A stretch of 64,000 nt of DNA from Chitinophaga sp. CF118 (GCF_900112615.1 NZ_FOMK01000007.1:186001-250000); one strand, 5' to 3'; numbered from the stretch's first letter, positions 1-9,064 are shown. Notes: generated by a model from the sequence alone, not told the origin. Numbers and translations are program-made.

Positions 1-1404
1 TACGAATAACTGTTGCTGGCTTTGTGCTATTTCTATATTCAATGTCCCCTTGTCATATGTCCAGGAGACGTTAAGTGCTGGTATGTCTGCGGTTTCCAGC
101 CATTGACTGAAAAATGATGCAAGTGATTGTCCGCTTACCTCTTCCATCACTTTCCGGAAATCCGTAGTATTGGCATTACGGCCATTATAAGTAGCAAAGT
201 ATAACCGGATCCCTTTCCAGAAGATCGCATCACTCAACTGACGCCGGAGCATGTGCAAAGCCCATCCACCTTTCTCATAACTGTTCACATTCAGCAATTG
301 CATGTAGTGTCCTTTCACGGTGGTATCAATTACGGCCGTCTTTCTCTTCTTTGCAAATGCTATAATCTTTTTACGGTCGGTCCGTAATCCAGCCATTAGC
401 GTATCTTTCCCATATTTACCTTCCATATAAAGATGGGTCATGTAGGTAGCAAATCCCTCACTGAGCCAGAGATGTTGCCAGTCTGTTTCCGTAACACCAT
501 CTCCAAACCATTGATGAGCAATTTCATGTGCCAGTAGCTTTTCAATCTGCTTTGACCCCACCGAGCCCTCTGCATAAAAAATTGCACTGGCATTTTCCAT
601 ACCTCCGAAGATAGTTTTGGACTGTACATTGGCCAGTTTTTCAAAAGGATAAGGTCCTATCTTATTAATAAAGTAAGAAAGAATTTTGCCAGCCATCCCG
701 TAATCACGAAAACCCTTTTGTTTGTTCTCAGGAAAAATATAGCTATAAACAGGAATCCCGTTTACATCTGCAGAGTGATCTATTGAAAAATCGGCTACTC
801 CAACCGCCATTACCTTAGTAGGTAAAGGGATCTTTTCCCTGTAATGTGTTGTTTTAAGATGATGGGGTAATAACGTTTCTTTTATTTTTAGTCCGTTGGC
901 CACAACCTGGTAATGGGCAGGTGCGGTAATAATAAAGTCTGTTGTTGCCTTATCGGCAGGATTGTCAATACATGGGATCCATTGATGAGCCCTGTCTGGC
1001 CAGTTATCAGAAAAGAAGGTCCTGCGTCCGTATTTATTGGTAGAGATAATCAGACCATCCTTGGGGATGCCAGCATATACAATGGTATAAGTATGCAGCT
1101 CTCCCTTTCGGGCCTGTACTGAAAGGCGAACGAAAGCACTATCCTGCAGGAAATTCATGGCTTTGGATGCTTCATGTACTGTGATGACTGTCATACCAGT
1201 ATCCCCCTTTGCAGCACCCGTGAGATCCAGTAGCAACGTATCTGTATCCTCCAGGAACCGGACGGTGATCCCGGCAGTTCCGTTTATCTTATTTGTGGAA
1301 TCATTGAAGGTCAGGGAAAACTGGTAATGTTGCACATCTGCCTGTTGAGCATGTGCAACCAGGCCGGTAAACAGGATTATCAAAAGTAAACAGGTTTTCA
1401 TCAT
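1..1404 (-). CDS. M1 family metallopeptidase (aminopeptidase), C-terminus cut by window edge
   Basis: Exported zinc aminopeptidase that probably trims peptides in the periplasm. The open frame runs from an ATG at 1404 (a second ATG lies one codon further in at 1401) to the window edge, giving 468 codons without a stop. A signal peptide is seen at residues 1-20, ending in AHAQ. The exopeptidase motif GGMEN is followed about 25 residues later by the zinc motif HEIAHQWFGD (first His near residue 293), with the third ligand Glu in LSEGFATY. These three motifs define family M1. The N-terminal part is beta-rich, as expected for the M1 saddle domain. The part missing here is the C-terminal helical region. 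The precise substrate cannot be told. Confidence 0.93.
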   Translation of the reverse strand, partial: MMKTCLLLIILFTGLVAHAQQADVQHYQFSLTFNDSTNKINGTAGITVRFLEDTDTLLLDLTGAAKGDTGMTVITVHEASKAMNFLQDSAFVRLSVQARKGELHTYTIVYAGIPKDGLIISTNKYGRRTFFSDNWPDRAHQWIPCIDNPADKATTDFIITAPAHYQVVANGLKIKETLLPHHLKTTHYREKIPLPTKVMAVGVADFSIDHSADVNGIPVYSYIFPENKQKGFRDYGMAGKILSYFINKIGPYPFEKLANVQSKTIFGGMENASAIFYAEGSVGSKQIEKLLAHEIAHQWFGDGVTETDWQHLWLSEGFATYMTHLYMEGKYGKDTLMAGLRTDRKKIIAFAKKRKTAVIDTTVKGHYMQLLNVNSYEKGGWALHMLRRQLSDAIFWKGIRLYFATYNGRNANTTDFRKVMEEVSGQSLASFFSQWLETADIPALNVSWTYDKGTLNIEIAQSQQQLFV

Positions 1405-1648
1405 CAGCTTTATTATCCCTGGTTAATATAATAAAACTTCTATGAACCTTGTATATAATCGGTATGAAAGTCTTTAAATTCAGGCAGTAATCATTCTATC
1501 GGGTAAGAATTCAAATCCGCCGGGGTACAATATTTTCAGAAAGTAAAACATTGTAAACAATAGTCAGGATTACATCTCTTTATTGCCTTTATTGTTGTTT
1601 AGGTGAGTTCGGGGAGACACAATAGTGAGTCTATAGGTTGATCATACC

Positions 1649-1714
1649 TTGGACATTCGTTGGACATTGGTTGGACAATCTTTGATCAGGTATAACTGTT
1701 CAAAGATTCTCCAA
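1649..1714. repeat. Three 11-bp tandem repeats joined to an inverted repeat, within a 551-bp gene-free stretch
   Basis: The stretch 1405-1955 has no convincing gene. It contains three direct copies at 11-bp spacing (TTGGACATTCG, TTGGACATTGG, TTGGACAATC, from 1649). The third copy is also the left arm of an inverted repeat: TTGGACAATCTTTGA at 1671-1685 and TCAAAGATTCTCCAA at 1700-1714, 15-bp arms with one mismatch and a 14-nt spacer. An 11-bp period puts the copies on one face of the helix, which suits a protein-binding site, but the inverted repeat could equally fold in RNA. Function unknown; a remnant of a mobile or regulatory repeat is possible. Confidence 0.6.
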
Positions 1715-1892
1715 TGTATGGCCAAAATATGAAGCAAATATCCACTCACTTCGAAGACTCTTTTAATTTGTACTGAACTTTATGGAGGGCCTGGAAAGAA
1801 GAGGAAGCAATTACGTTCAGGCAGAAAATCACTGTATGAACTATTTTACGAATATACTGATTTGCAACTATTTGGAACAGACTTCAAAAGAA

Positions 1893-1925
1893 AAAGGCTG
1901 CCTTAATATACTTAAGACAGCCTTT
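1893..1925 (-). terminator. Intrinsic terminator of lepA
   Basis: Arms AAAGGCTGCCTTAA (1893-1906) and TTAAGACAGCCTTT (1912-1925) around a 5-nt loop. In the minus-strand RNA the single mismatch becomes a G-U pair and the stem is followed by a T-rich run, so it fits the end of lepA, whose stop is about 30 bp upstream. Confidence 0.85.
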
Positions 1926-1955
1926 TATTTTATCCCAATTTGATGTAAGACTTAA

Positions 1956-3746
1956 TTAATCATCCAGTTTCAATACTGCAAGGAATGCCTCCTGTGGTAT
2001 TTCCACATTACCTATCTGACGCATACGTTTTTTACCTTCTTTTTGTTTTTCAAGCAATTTACGTTTACGTGAGATATCCCCACCATAACACTTGGCTGTC
2101 ACATCTTTACGCATGGCGCTGATGTTTTCACGGGCCAATACTTTAGCACCTACTGCAGCTTGAATGGCAATCAGGAATTGCTGGCGTGGCAACAGTTCTT
2201 TCAGCTTTTCGCAAAGCTTACGGCCAAATTCCTGAGCACGGCTACGATGGATCAATGCACTCAGCGCATCCACTTTCTCCTGGTTCAGGAGGATGTCCAT
2301 CTTCACGATATCGCTATCGCGGTAACCGATAGGCGCATAGTCAAATGAAGCGTAACCACGGGTCTGGCTTTTCAGTTTATCGTAGAAATCGAATACGATC
2401 TCTGTCAATGGTATTTCAAAAATCAGCTCTACACGGGAAGGTGTGAGATACTGCTGATTCAGCAACATCCCTCTTTTACCCAGGCAAAGCGTCATAATAT
2501 TACCAATATAGTCGGGTTTGGTGATTATCTGAGCCCTGATGAACGGTTCTTCAATACGTTCCAGGTTAGTAGGGTCCGGCATTTCCGCAGGATTGTTTAC
2601 CGTTAAGGTTTCCTTCTTGGTGGTATGCGCAATGAATCCCACGTTTGGAACGGTTGTAATTACCGTCTGGTTAAACTCTCTTTCCAGGCGTTCCTGGATA
2701 ATTTCCATGTGCAGCATTCCAAGGAATCCGCAACGGAAACCGAAACCGAGGGCCTGGGAAGTTTCCAGTTCAAAGGTGAGGGAAGCATCGTTCAGCTGGA
2801 GTTTCTCCATACAGTCGCGCAGTTCCTCGAAATCCTCTGTCGCTACCGGGTAGATCCCTGCGAATACCATTGGTTTCACCTCTTCAAACCCGTGGATAGA
2901 TTCCAGGCTTGGGTTTGAACAAAGGGTGATGGTATCACCCACCTTCACTTCTTTTGCATTTTTAATACCGGTGATAATATAACCCACATCACCAGCTTTT
3001 ACTTCTTTGGATGGTTGCAGGCCCATCTTCAGGATGCCCACCTCATCTGCAAAGTAATCCATGCCTGTATTGACAAAACGGATCTTGTCACCTTTTTTGA
3101 TGACACCGTTAAAGATGCGATAGTAAGCAATGATACCACGGAAGGAGTTAAATACACTGTCGAAGATCAGCGCCTGTAATGGTGCTTCGTAGTTTCCCTT
3201 TGGAGCAGGGATACGGGAAACGATAGCTTCAAGGATCGCTTCGATACCGATACCCGTTTTACCGGATGCCAGCAGGATATCCTCCACTTTACAACCTATC
3301 AGTTCTATGATCTGATCCTGTACTTCAGGGATCATAGCACCTTCCATATCTATTTTATTAATTACGGGAATGATCTCCAGATCATTTTCAAGTGCCAGGT
3401 ACAGGTTAGAAATTGTCTGTGCCTGGATACCCTGTGCAGCATCTACCAGCAGCAAAGCGCCTTCGCAGGCAGCCAGTGCACGGGATACCTCGTATGAAAA
3501 GTCCACGTGGCCGGGAGTGTCTATCAGGTTAAATACATATTGCTCACCATTGATGAAATAGTCCATCTGGATGGCATGACTCTTAATTGTAATACCTTTT
3601 TCACGTTCCAGGTCCATATCGTCCAGTACCTGAGCCTGCATATCTCTGTCAGATATGGTCTTGGTATGTTCTAACAGCCTGTCAGCCAATGTACTTTTAC
3701 CATGGTCAATGTGCGCAATGATGCAAAAATTCCGGATATTCTTCAT
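1956..3746 (-). CDS. lepA: Elongation factor 4 (LepA), ribosomal back-translocase GTPase
   Basis: Membrane/cytosol-distributed translational GTPase that acts on stalled or mistranslocated ribosomes. The 596-residue length equals the usual family length. Seen: P-loop AHIDHGKST at residues 11-19, DTPGH at 76-80, NKID at 130-133, then the EF-G-like domains II, III and V and the LepA-specific C-terminal domain with its basic stretch RKRKLLEKQKEGKKRMRQ near the end. The N-terminus MKNIRNF is the standard start, so ATG at 3746 is secure. It stands alone, divergent from the acyl-CoA binding protein gene, with its own terminator downstream. Confidence 0.98.
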   Translation of the reverse strand: MKNIRNFCIIAHIDHGKSTLADRLLEHTKTISDRDMQAQVLDDMDLEREKGITIKSHAIQMDYFINGEQYVFNLIDTPGHVDFSYEVSRALAACEGALLLVDAAQGIQAQTISNLYLALENDLEIIPVINKIDMEGAMIPEVQDQIIELIGCKVEDILLASGKTGIGIEAILEAIVSRIPAPKGNYEAPLQALIFDSVFNSFRGIIAYYRIFNGVIKKGDKIRFVNTGMDYFADEVGILKMGLQPSKEVKAGDVGYIITGIKNAKEVKVGDTITLCSNPSLESIHGFEEVKPMVFAGIYPVATEDFEELRDCMEKLQLNDASLTFELETSQALGFGFRCGFLGMLHMEIIQERLEREFNQTVITTVPNVGFIAHTTKKETLTVNNPAEMPDPTNLERIEEPFIRAQIITKPDYIGNIMTLCLGKRGMLLNQQYLTPSRVELIFEIPLTEIVFDFYDKLKSQTRGYASFDYAPIGYRDSDIVKMDILLNQEKVDALSALIHRSRAQEFGRKLCEKLKELLPRQQFLIAIQAAVGAKVLARENISAMRKDVTAKCYGGDISRKRKLLEKQKEGKKRMRQIGNVEIPQEAFLAVLKLDD

Positions 3747-3791
3747 ATATGCTTTTAAAACCAGACGTTTAAGCCGTCTTTAGTCAGGCCG

Positions 3792-3799
3792 CAAAGGTA
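3792..3799 (-). promoter_or_regulatory. Putative -7 promoter box of lepA
   Basis: On the minus strand TACCTTTG matches the Bacteroidota -7 consensus TAnnTTTG exactly, 46 bp upstream of the lepA ATG. No convincing TTG -33 element was seen at 19-21 bp further upstream, so the call is tentative. Confidence 0.4.
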
Positions 3800-3877
3800 T
3801 TCAAAATTTTGCTATTCCGGCATACGTGAGGGGAGTGTATTTAGTTCTATTTGCCTACATTAGTAAAAAAAAACATC

Positions 3878-4138
3878 ATGGATCTCCAACAGGAATTTGA
3901 AGCCGCAGCCTCGGCCAGTAAAGCCCTCCCCTCAAAACCAGACAATGAAACCCTGTTAAAACTGTATTCCCTTTATAAACAGGGAAATGAAGGCGATGTA
4001 AATGGAGAAGCGCCTGCCAATCCATTTGATTTTGTGGCCAAAGCTAAATATCAGGCATGGGAAGAATTGAAGGGAAAAACAAGGGAAGCAGCTAAACAGG
4101 AATATATCCAGCTCGTTAATAAATTACAGGGGAAATAA
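3878..4138 (+). CDS. Acyl-CoA binding protein (ACBP)
   Basis: Small soluble protein that binds medium- and long-chain acyl-CoA esters and buffers or delivers them. The 86 residues match the size of a single ACBP domain. Seen: the helix-1 start MDLQQEFEAAA, then LLKLYSLYKQGNEGD (the LYxxYKQxxxGD motif) and the KAKYQAWEELKGKTREAA segment (KxxAWxxxKG motif), which carry the conserved acyl-CoA contacts Tyr, Lys and Trp. The frame is open nine codons upstream, but the ATG at 3878 gives the canonical N-terminus. It is divergent from lepA and lies 34 bp before ornithine aminotransferase, so the two may be cotranscribed. Confidence 0.9.
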   Translation: MDLQQEFEAAASASKALPSKPDNETLLKLYSLYKQGNEGDVNGEAPANPFDFVAKAKYQAWEELKGKTREAAKQEYIQLVNKLQGK

Positions 4139-4172
4139 AAGATCACAGACATATTGACTAACTTTGGAGGGT

Positions 4173-5405
4173 ATGTTACACACATTTAAGATTAGTGAGA
4201 AAACGCAGCATTACCTTGATCTGGAGGAGCAATATGGTGCGCATAATTATCATCCACTGCCAGTAGTACTGGACCGTGGTGAAGGGGTATTCCTGTATGA
4301 TGTGGATGGGAAACGTTATTACGACTTCCTTTCCGGTTATTCGGCTGTTAACCAGGGGCATTGTCATCCTGCTATTATTAAAGCCCTGGTAGAACAGGCA
4401 CAGAAGCTCACACTTACCTCCCGAGCTTTTCATAACGACCTGCTGGGAGAATATGCTGAATTCATCACATCTTATTTCGGTTACGATAAAGTACTTCCCA
4501 TGAATACCGGTGTGGAAGCAGTGGAAACGGCGCTGAAATTATGCCGCCGCTGGGGATATGTGGTAAAGGGCATTCCGGAGAATAAGGCAAAAATCATTGT
4601 GTGTGCCAATAATTTCCACGGCCGTACGCTGAATGTGATTTCTTTTAGTACTGATCCTTCATCCCGGACAGACTTCGGTCCGTTTATGCCAGGGTATGAA
4701 GTGATTCCATATAATGACCTGCTGGCGCTTGAAAAAGCATTACAGGATAAAAATGTAGCAGGATTCCTGGTAGAACCTATTCAGGGGGAAGCTGGTGTGG
4801 TAGTTCCTGATGAAGGGTACCTGCTCAAAGTTCGCCAATACTGTGAGGATGCGCAGGTATTATTTATTGCGGATGAAATCCAGACAGGGCTCGCCCGCAC
4901 AGGAAAAATGCTGTGTTGCGATCATGAAAATGTACGTCCGGATATCCTTATCCTGGGTAAAGCCCTTTCCGGCGGTACAATTCCTGTGGCAGCCGTACTG
5001 GCCAGCGATGAGATCATGCTCACCATTAAGCCGGGAGAACATGGCAGTACTTATGGCGGTAATCCATTAGCCTGTAAGGTGGCGATTGCCGCATTAACCG
5101 TGCTGAAAGAAGAAAAGATGGCTGAAAATGCGGAGGCAATGGGAATCCTGTTGCGGGCAGAATTGGCTAAACTCTCATCTCCATTCATTAAAACAATCCG
5201 GGGCCGGGGATTATTAAATGCAATCGTTATTCAGCATAACAACCCGGAAGCGGCCTGGGATCTTTGCCTTGAATTAAAAGATAACGGATTGCTGGCCAAA
5301 CCTACCCATGGAGACAAAATAAGATTTGCACCTCCTTTGATCATTACAGCGGCACAAATAAAAGAATGTGTTGGGATCATTGCCAAGAGTCTGGAAACAT
5401 TATAG
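4173..5405 (+). CDS. rocD: Ornithine--oxo-acid aminotransferase
   Basis: PLP enzyme converting ornithine and 2-oxoglutarate to glutamate semialdehyde and glutamate, linking arginine and proline metabolism. The 410-residue protein fits class III aminotransferases. Seen: GYSAVNQGHCHP near residue 55, the TGVEAVETALKL segment, the FHGRT motif, the IADEIQTGLARTG cofactor segment and the PLP lysine in LILGKALSGG (K263). These segments, notably YSAVNQGHCHP, are typical of OAT rather than acetylornithine or GABA transaminases. The ATG at 4173 is preferred over an upstream in-frame TTG at 4164; a GGAGGG stretch just ahead is an unusual Shine-Dalgarno-like sequence for this phylum. Confidence 0.93.
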   Translation: MLHTFKISEKTQHYLDLEEQYGAHNYHPLPVVLDRGEGVFLYDVDGKRYYDFLSGYSAVNQGHCHPAIIKALVEQAQKLTLTSRAFHNDLLGEYAEFITSYFGYDKVLPMNTGVEAVETALKLCRRWGYVVKGIPENKAKIIVCANNFHGRTLNVISFSTDPSSRTDFGPFMPGYEVIPYNDLLALEKALQDKNVAGFLVEPIQGEAGVVVPDEGYLLKVRQYCEDAQVLFIADEIQTGLARTGKMLCCDHENVRPDILILGKALSGGTIPVAAVLASDEIMLTIKPGEHGSTYGGNPLACKVAIAALTVLKEEKMAENAEAMGILLRAELAKLSSPFIKTIRGRGLLNAIVIQHNNPEAAWDLCLELKDNGLLAKPTHGDKIRFAPPLIITAAQIKECVGIIAKSLETL

Positions 5406-5422
5406 TTTTATAGCCTACAACA

Positions 5423-6067
5423 ATGTCTAAAGAACACAAAGCTATCAGAAGCAGCGGATGGATTACCGACTTCCTGATAGGATTTCCTGAAGGTTTGTTA
5501 GTGTTGTTCTTCACAACCTACCTCTCCCACGGTCTGAATATTACCGTACAGAAGTTCTATACAGTAAACGATTGTATCTGGCTGATAGGCAGTATACTTG
5601 TTATGATTACCGCCTACCAGGCGAATAAAGGTGATTCACAACATGATGAAAGTACCTTATCTGCAAACGAAAGAAAAAAACTGGAAAGCCTGGATATTGG
5701 AGAAAATGTGATAGAGAATATTGCTGAAGAAATGGCCAGGGATGCGACTGACTGGGAGAATACCCTACAGCAGGAAAATGTGCAGGTAAGTAACTATCAC
5801 ATGGGGCGGGCTTTAGCGAATGCCCTGGTTACCGGGATCTTCTTTTTACTGGGTGGACTACTTCCCTTCTGGCCTTATCTTCAGAATGAAAACTTTCCGG
5901 AAGCCAGTCGTATCAGTATCCTGTTTTGCTTTATCATCATGACACTTTTTAGCTTCGTTAAATCCCGTATCACCCGTCAGGAGGCTATTCCAATGATATT
6001 ACGGAATATCCTGTATACAGGAGCTGTTTTTCTGGGGGCTTATATGATGCAGATGATATTTAAGTAA
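5423..6067 (+). CDS. VIT1/CCC1-like membrane protein (putative iron/manganese transporter family)
   Basis: Integral membrane protein of 214 residues. Two hydrophobic segments near residues 16-36 and 47-63 are followed by an acidic cytosolic stretch with several Glu residues (GENVIENIAEEMARDATDW) and then three further membrane segments at about 128-150, 162-178 and 192-212. The N-terminal GWITDFLIGFPEGLLV resembles the first helix of VIT/CCC1 vacuolar iron transporter homologues (DxxxGxxDGL type), and the central Glu-rich region corresponds to their metal-binding domain. Metal specificity is inferred from the family only. It follows rocD by 17 bp, so both could share a transcript that ends at the hairpin at 6066. 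Confidence 0.65.
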   Translation: MSKEHKAIRSSGWITDFLIGFPEGLLVLFFTTYLSHGLNITVQKFYTVNDCIWLIGSILVMITAYQANKGDSQHDESTLSANERKKLESLDIGENVIENIAEEMARDATDWENTLQQENVQVSNYHMGRALANALVTGIFFLLGGLLPFWPYLQNENFPEASRISILFCFIIMTLFSFVKSRITRQEAIPMILRNILYTGAVFLGAYMMQMIFK

Positions 6068-6096
6068 ATACCCGACACCATCAGCATCGGGTATTT
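6066..6096. terminator. Bidirectional intrinsic terminator between convergent genes
   Basis: AAATACCCGA (6066-6075) and TCGGGTATTT (6087-6096) form a perfect 10-bp stem with an 11-nt loop, with A-rich DNA on the left and T-rich DNA on the right. It starts within the stop region of the VIT-like gene and lies just before the stop of the convergent membrane-protein gene. Confidence 0.85.
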
Positions 6097-6101
6097 ATAT
6101 A

Positions 6102-6491
6102 TTATTTGGATTTTGTTTCTCCGTTAGTAAACAGCACACATACAAAAACAGCGATAGCACCCACCAGACAAAGGTATAACCCTATTCCCCTGTCCGGACA
6201 CTCTCCCATTTCGCAGCGACTGAATAATAAAAAGTTACGAAAGCTCCAGGCCGCCAGGAAAGCAGCCATAAAAAGATTAAACCTTGCCCCCACTTTACCG
6301 GGAAGCAGGAATAAAATACCTGTTACAACAGCCACCACAATACTGAGTTTGCCGGGTTCACCAAAACGGGAACCAGCAGTATCGATCCCTGTAAATATGA
6401 GATGTTTGCTTTCAACCGTAAGCCAGGGAAGAAAAACGCTGATAATAACAACGGCTACGGACAACAGTCCGAAAATTTTTGCTTTGGACAT
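6102..6491 (-). CDS. Small four-helix membrane protein of unknown function
   Basis: A 129-residue protein that I do not assign to a named family. Four hydrophobic segments are seen: residues about 6-24, 49-66, 74-92 and 103-123. Between the first two lies a loop with FLPWLTVE and GIDTAGSRFGEPGKL, a pattern found in small membrane proteins of Bacteroidota; a short loop later holds two Cys (RCEMGEC). The start at 6491 (MSKAKIF) is preferred over the ATG at 6521 because the longer form would begin inside the end of the peptidase gene upstream with a basic non-hydrophobic leader. It lies 8 bp after the DPP-IV-like gene and is probably cotranscribed. Confidence 0.7.
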   Translation of the reverse strand: MSKAKIFGLLSVAVVIISVFLPWLTVESKHLIFTGIDTAGSRFGEPGKLSIVVAVVTGILFLLPGKVGARFNLFMAAFLAAWSFRNFLLFSRCEMGECPDRGIGLYLCLVGAIAVFVCVLFTNGETKSK

Positions 6492-6499
6492 AACCAATC

Positions 6500-8704
6500 T
6501 TATCTTGCGCCTGCCGGGCAATGCTGTTTTAAATAGTTTGTATATAAAGTAGACAGATGTTTGAAAGTTCCTTCTCCTTCGCGGAGACCGTGCGTACGGT
6601 TAGGATAAGCCATAAACTGGAACTGTTTATTATACTGTACCAGCTCATTCACTAACATTTCTGCATTCTGGTAATGTACGTTATCGTCGCCAGTACCATG
6701 AATATATAACAGGTTTCCCTGTAAATTTTTTGCATAAGTAATGGGAGACCCATTCACAAAATCCTGACGGTTCTCTTCCGGCAATCCCATATAACGTTCC
6801 TGGTAAATATTATCGTAGGTCAGCTGATTGCCAACAGCGGCAATGGCAATACCGGTTTTATAGATCCCGGGATACTGGAACATTAAGTTCAGCGTCATGG
6901 AACCACCTCCACTCCAACCCCATACGGCTACACGGGAAGTATCGATCCAGGCATGACGGTTAAACAAAGCCTGTGCGCCCTGGGCCTGATCACGTGCATT
7001 AATGATGCCCACCTTACGGTATACACATTTACGCCATTCACGACCTTTAGGTACAGGTGTACCACGATTATCCATAGAAATATAGATGTATCCATCTTCT
7101 GCCATATTCCCATCGTACAGGAAGTTACGTCCTGCACCATACTGGTCTCTGGCAGTTGCAGCAGCGGGTTCTCCATAAACATAAAATACAACCGGGTATT
7201 TTTTTGTGGAATCGAAGTTTAATGGTTTAACCATCCAGCCATCCATAGTTACACCATCGGCAGTAGTTACCTGGAAAAATTCCTGGCGTAATGCATACCG
7301 TGCTGTTTGCAGATTCCTGAAAATAGGATTATTATCCCCGCTTTTATGTGTAGATAAATACACAACTTCATTTTGCTGAGGAAAGAAATGATTTGAAAAT
7401 CTATGGAGTGCATATTGTGCATCCGGAGAAATGTCATATTCGTGAGTACCTTCTTCAGTTATTGGCGAGATTCGCTCTGGTGCACCTTTACCATCCAGGC
7501 TTACCTTATAGAGGAATTGTTGTGTAGCATTTTCCGGAGATGCCAGAATGTAAGCCAGGTTATGGGCTTCGTCAATAGTCAGGAGATTGATCACATCATA
7601 TTTTCCCGGTGTGATCAGTGATTCCTTTCCATTCAGATCAATACGGTAAAGGTGACGCCAGCCATCTTTCTCACTTACCCATACAAAGGATTTTGCATCC
7701 CTGCTCCAATCCCAACCCGCAATATCACGACCATCCCAACTTGATTTTACATCCAGCCATGCAGGGTCACTTTCACTATATAGCTTTTTCGCTTTAGCAG
7801 TTGCTGTGTTACATATATATAAGATGCTCTCGTTCTGTTTACGATTCAGTTGCTGAACTATCAGTTCATTTTTACCAGGCACCCATTCCATACGGGGAAT
7901 ATAATGTTGCTGCGCGTCGCCCGGCACCTGCAGCCATGTGGTTTTAGCAGTAGCCAGATCGACCACTCCCACGCGACAGGCAGAAGGACTTTCACCTGCT
8001 TTGGGATATTCTACCGGTACAGTATAAGAGTAGATGGAATCAGTATTATCAATCATAAGGAAGTCTCTGATTTTAGTAGCATCTATCTGCCAGTAGGCGA
8101 TAGCCTTACTATCCGGACTCCAGCGGAATCCATCCCGGCAGCTGAACTCTTCCTCATAGGCCCAATCGAATGTACCGTTGATTAAACGACGGGTACCATC
8201 TTGTGTCAGCGCTTTTCTTTTACCGGTTGCCAGGTCTTCCACATAGAGGTTATGCCCACTTACATAAGCCACCTGCAAACCATTGGGAGATAATTTTGCA
8301 AACATCAGGGAAGATGTTGGCAAGCCTTTTCCCAGCTGTTTCAAGGTATTTGTGGTAAGATCAAGCACCCAATAATCGCCACGGGTATCATAACGCCACA
8401 CTTTCTTAGCATTTGTGTAGACGAGTAGTTTCTTTTCGTCGGGCGAAAAGGCGAAATCTCTTATTTCCAGCGGGGTGCCGCCAGCAGGTGTGAGTTGGGC
8501 AGCAGAAATTTTTTCTGTCTGTTTGCTGTCTTTTAGCTGGATAGCAGTAATACTGTTACCATTTTGCTGATAAAAAGACTGTCCGTCGCGGCTCCAGTTG
8601 ACTGATTGCCCTGGCTGCGCCTGTATCTGACCCGTAAGCAGGCAAAGAAGAATAAGGGAAAATATCCATAATGGACAACATCCTACATAACGAAGTAATC
8701 GCAT
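6500..8704 (-). CDS. S9B family dipeptidyl-peptidase IV-like serine peptidase
   Basis: Exported prolyl dipeptidyl peptidase that removes X-Pro dipeptides from oligopeptides in the periplasm. The 734-residue protein has a signal peptide (MRLLRYVGCC... ending QIQAQ), an N-terminal beta-propeller (DPPIV_N) with the substrate amine-binding Glu pair in DWAYEEEFSCRDGF, and a C-terminal alpha/beta hydrolase domain. The triad is visible: Ser598 in GWSGGG, Asp673 or Asp674 in HGTGDDNVHYQN, and His705 in RTHGLREG. The serine motif has Gly where most DPP IV enzymes have Tyr (GWSYGG). The frame is open upstream to 8926, but the ATG at 8704 directly starts the signal peptide. Confidence 0.92.
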   Translation of the reverse strand: MRLLRYVGCCPLWIFSLILLCLLTGQIQAQPGQSVNWSRDGQSFYQQNGNSITAIQLKDSKQTEKISAAQLTPAGGTPLEIRDFAFSPDEKKLLVYTNAKKVWRYDTRGDYWVLDLTTNTLKQLGKGLPTSSLMFAKLSPNGLQVAYVSGHNLYVEDLATGKRKALTQDGTRRLINGTFDWAYEEEFSCRDGFRWSPDSKAIAYWQIDATKIRDFLMIDNTDSIYSYTVPVEYPKAGESPSACRVGVVDLATAKTTWLQVPGDAQQHYIPRMEWVPGKNELIVQQLNRKQNESILYICNTATAKAKKLYSESDPAWLDVKSSWDGRDIAGWDWSRDAKSFVWVSEKDGWRHLYRIDLNGKESLITPGKYDVINLLTIDEAHNLAYILASPENATQQFLYKVSLDGKGAPERISPITEEGTHEYDISPDAQYALHRFSNHFFPQQNEVVYLSTHKSGDNNPIFRNLQTARYALRQEFFQVTTADGVTMDGWMVKPLNFDSTKKYPVVFYVYGEPAAATARDQYGAGRNFLYDGNMAEDGYIYISMDNRGTPVPKGREWRKCVYRKVGIINARDQAQGAQALFNRHAWIDTSRVAVWGWSGGGSMTLNLMFQYPGIYKTGIAIAAVGNQLTYDNIYQERYMGLPEENRQDFVNGSPITYAKNLQGNLLYIHGTGDDNVHYQNAEMLVNELVQYNKQFQFMAYPNRTHGLREGEGTFKHLSTLYTNYLKQHCPAGAR

Positions 8705-8881
8705 TTGTTCTATTTGAGTCGGCAATATAAAGCATTTTAATAATCCGGAAGAACCAACAAGAAGAGCGGTAACATAGCTGATAAAATCTTTTTTAAGGCT
8801 GGAAGAACGGCCAACCAGGCATTGTAAAATATATACAAGAACCTCGTAAAATATTTTATAAGCTGAAAGCAGGGCCAGCCT

Positions 8882-8975
8882 TGTGGATAACCTATTGTGG
8901 AAAAGTTTTATACGAGTGAATAACAACTAGTTATTAATAAAATTAATATATTTATAGCGGCAACCAATTAGCACA
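8882..8975. other. DnaA-box-like cluster beside AT-rich DNA (possible replication-origin element)
   Basis: The 360-bp stretch 8705-9064 holds no gene besides upstream regions of the flanking divergent genes. On the minus strand it contains TTATCCACA (8882-8890, exact DnaA-box consensus), TTTTCCACA (8896-8904, one mismatch) and TTATTCACT (8915-8923, one mismatch from TTATnCACA), all in the same orientation, followed by about 50 bp of extremely AT-rich DNA (8924-8975). This is the layout of a bacterial origin or a DnaA-regulated promoter. No dnaA, dnaN or gidA gene is nearby, so the call stays tentative. Confidence 0.35.
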
Positions 8976-9064
8976 GTTATTGCAGTATGGAATGCTGGGA
9001 CATACACATAACCTTATTTAATCAATACAGTTAATTATTAATATCCTTTGAAAATCGTCTAATC

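Noticed and set aside
913..1122. 69-codon open frame opposite the M1 peptidase
   Set aside because: Antisense shadow of the N-terminal half of the peptidase, which has an intact frame.
4164..4172. TTG start for ornithine aminotransferase
   Set aside because: Only three extra codons; the ATG at 4173 gives the normal N-terminus and the GGAGGG lies before it.
8705..8926. N-terminal extension of the DPP-IV-like gene to an upstream ATG at 8926
   Set aside because: It would add 74 residues before a clean signal peptide and run through the DnaA-box-like cluster; the ATG at 8704 is the sensible start.
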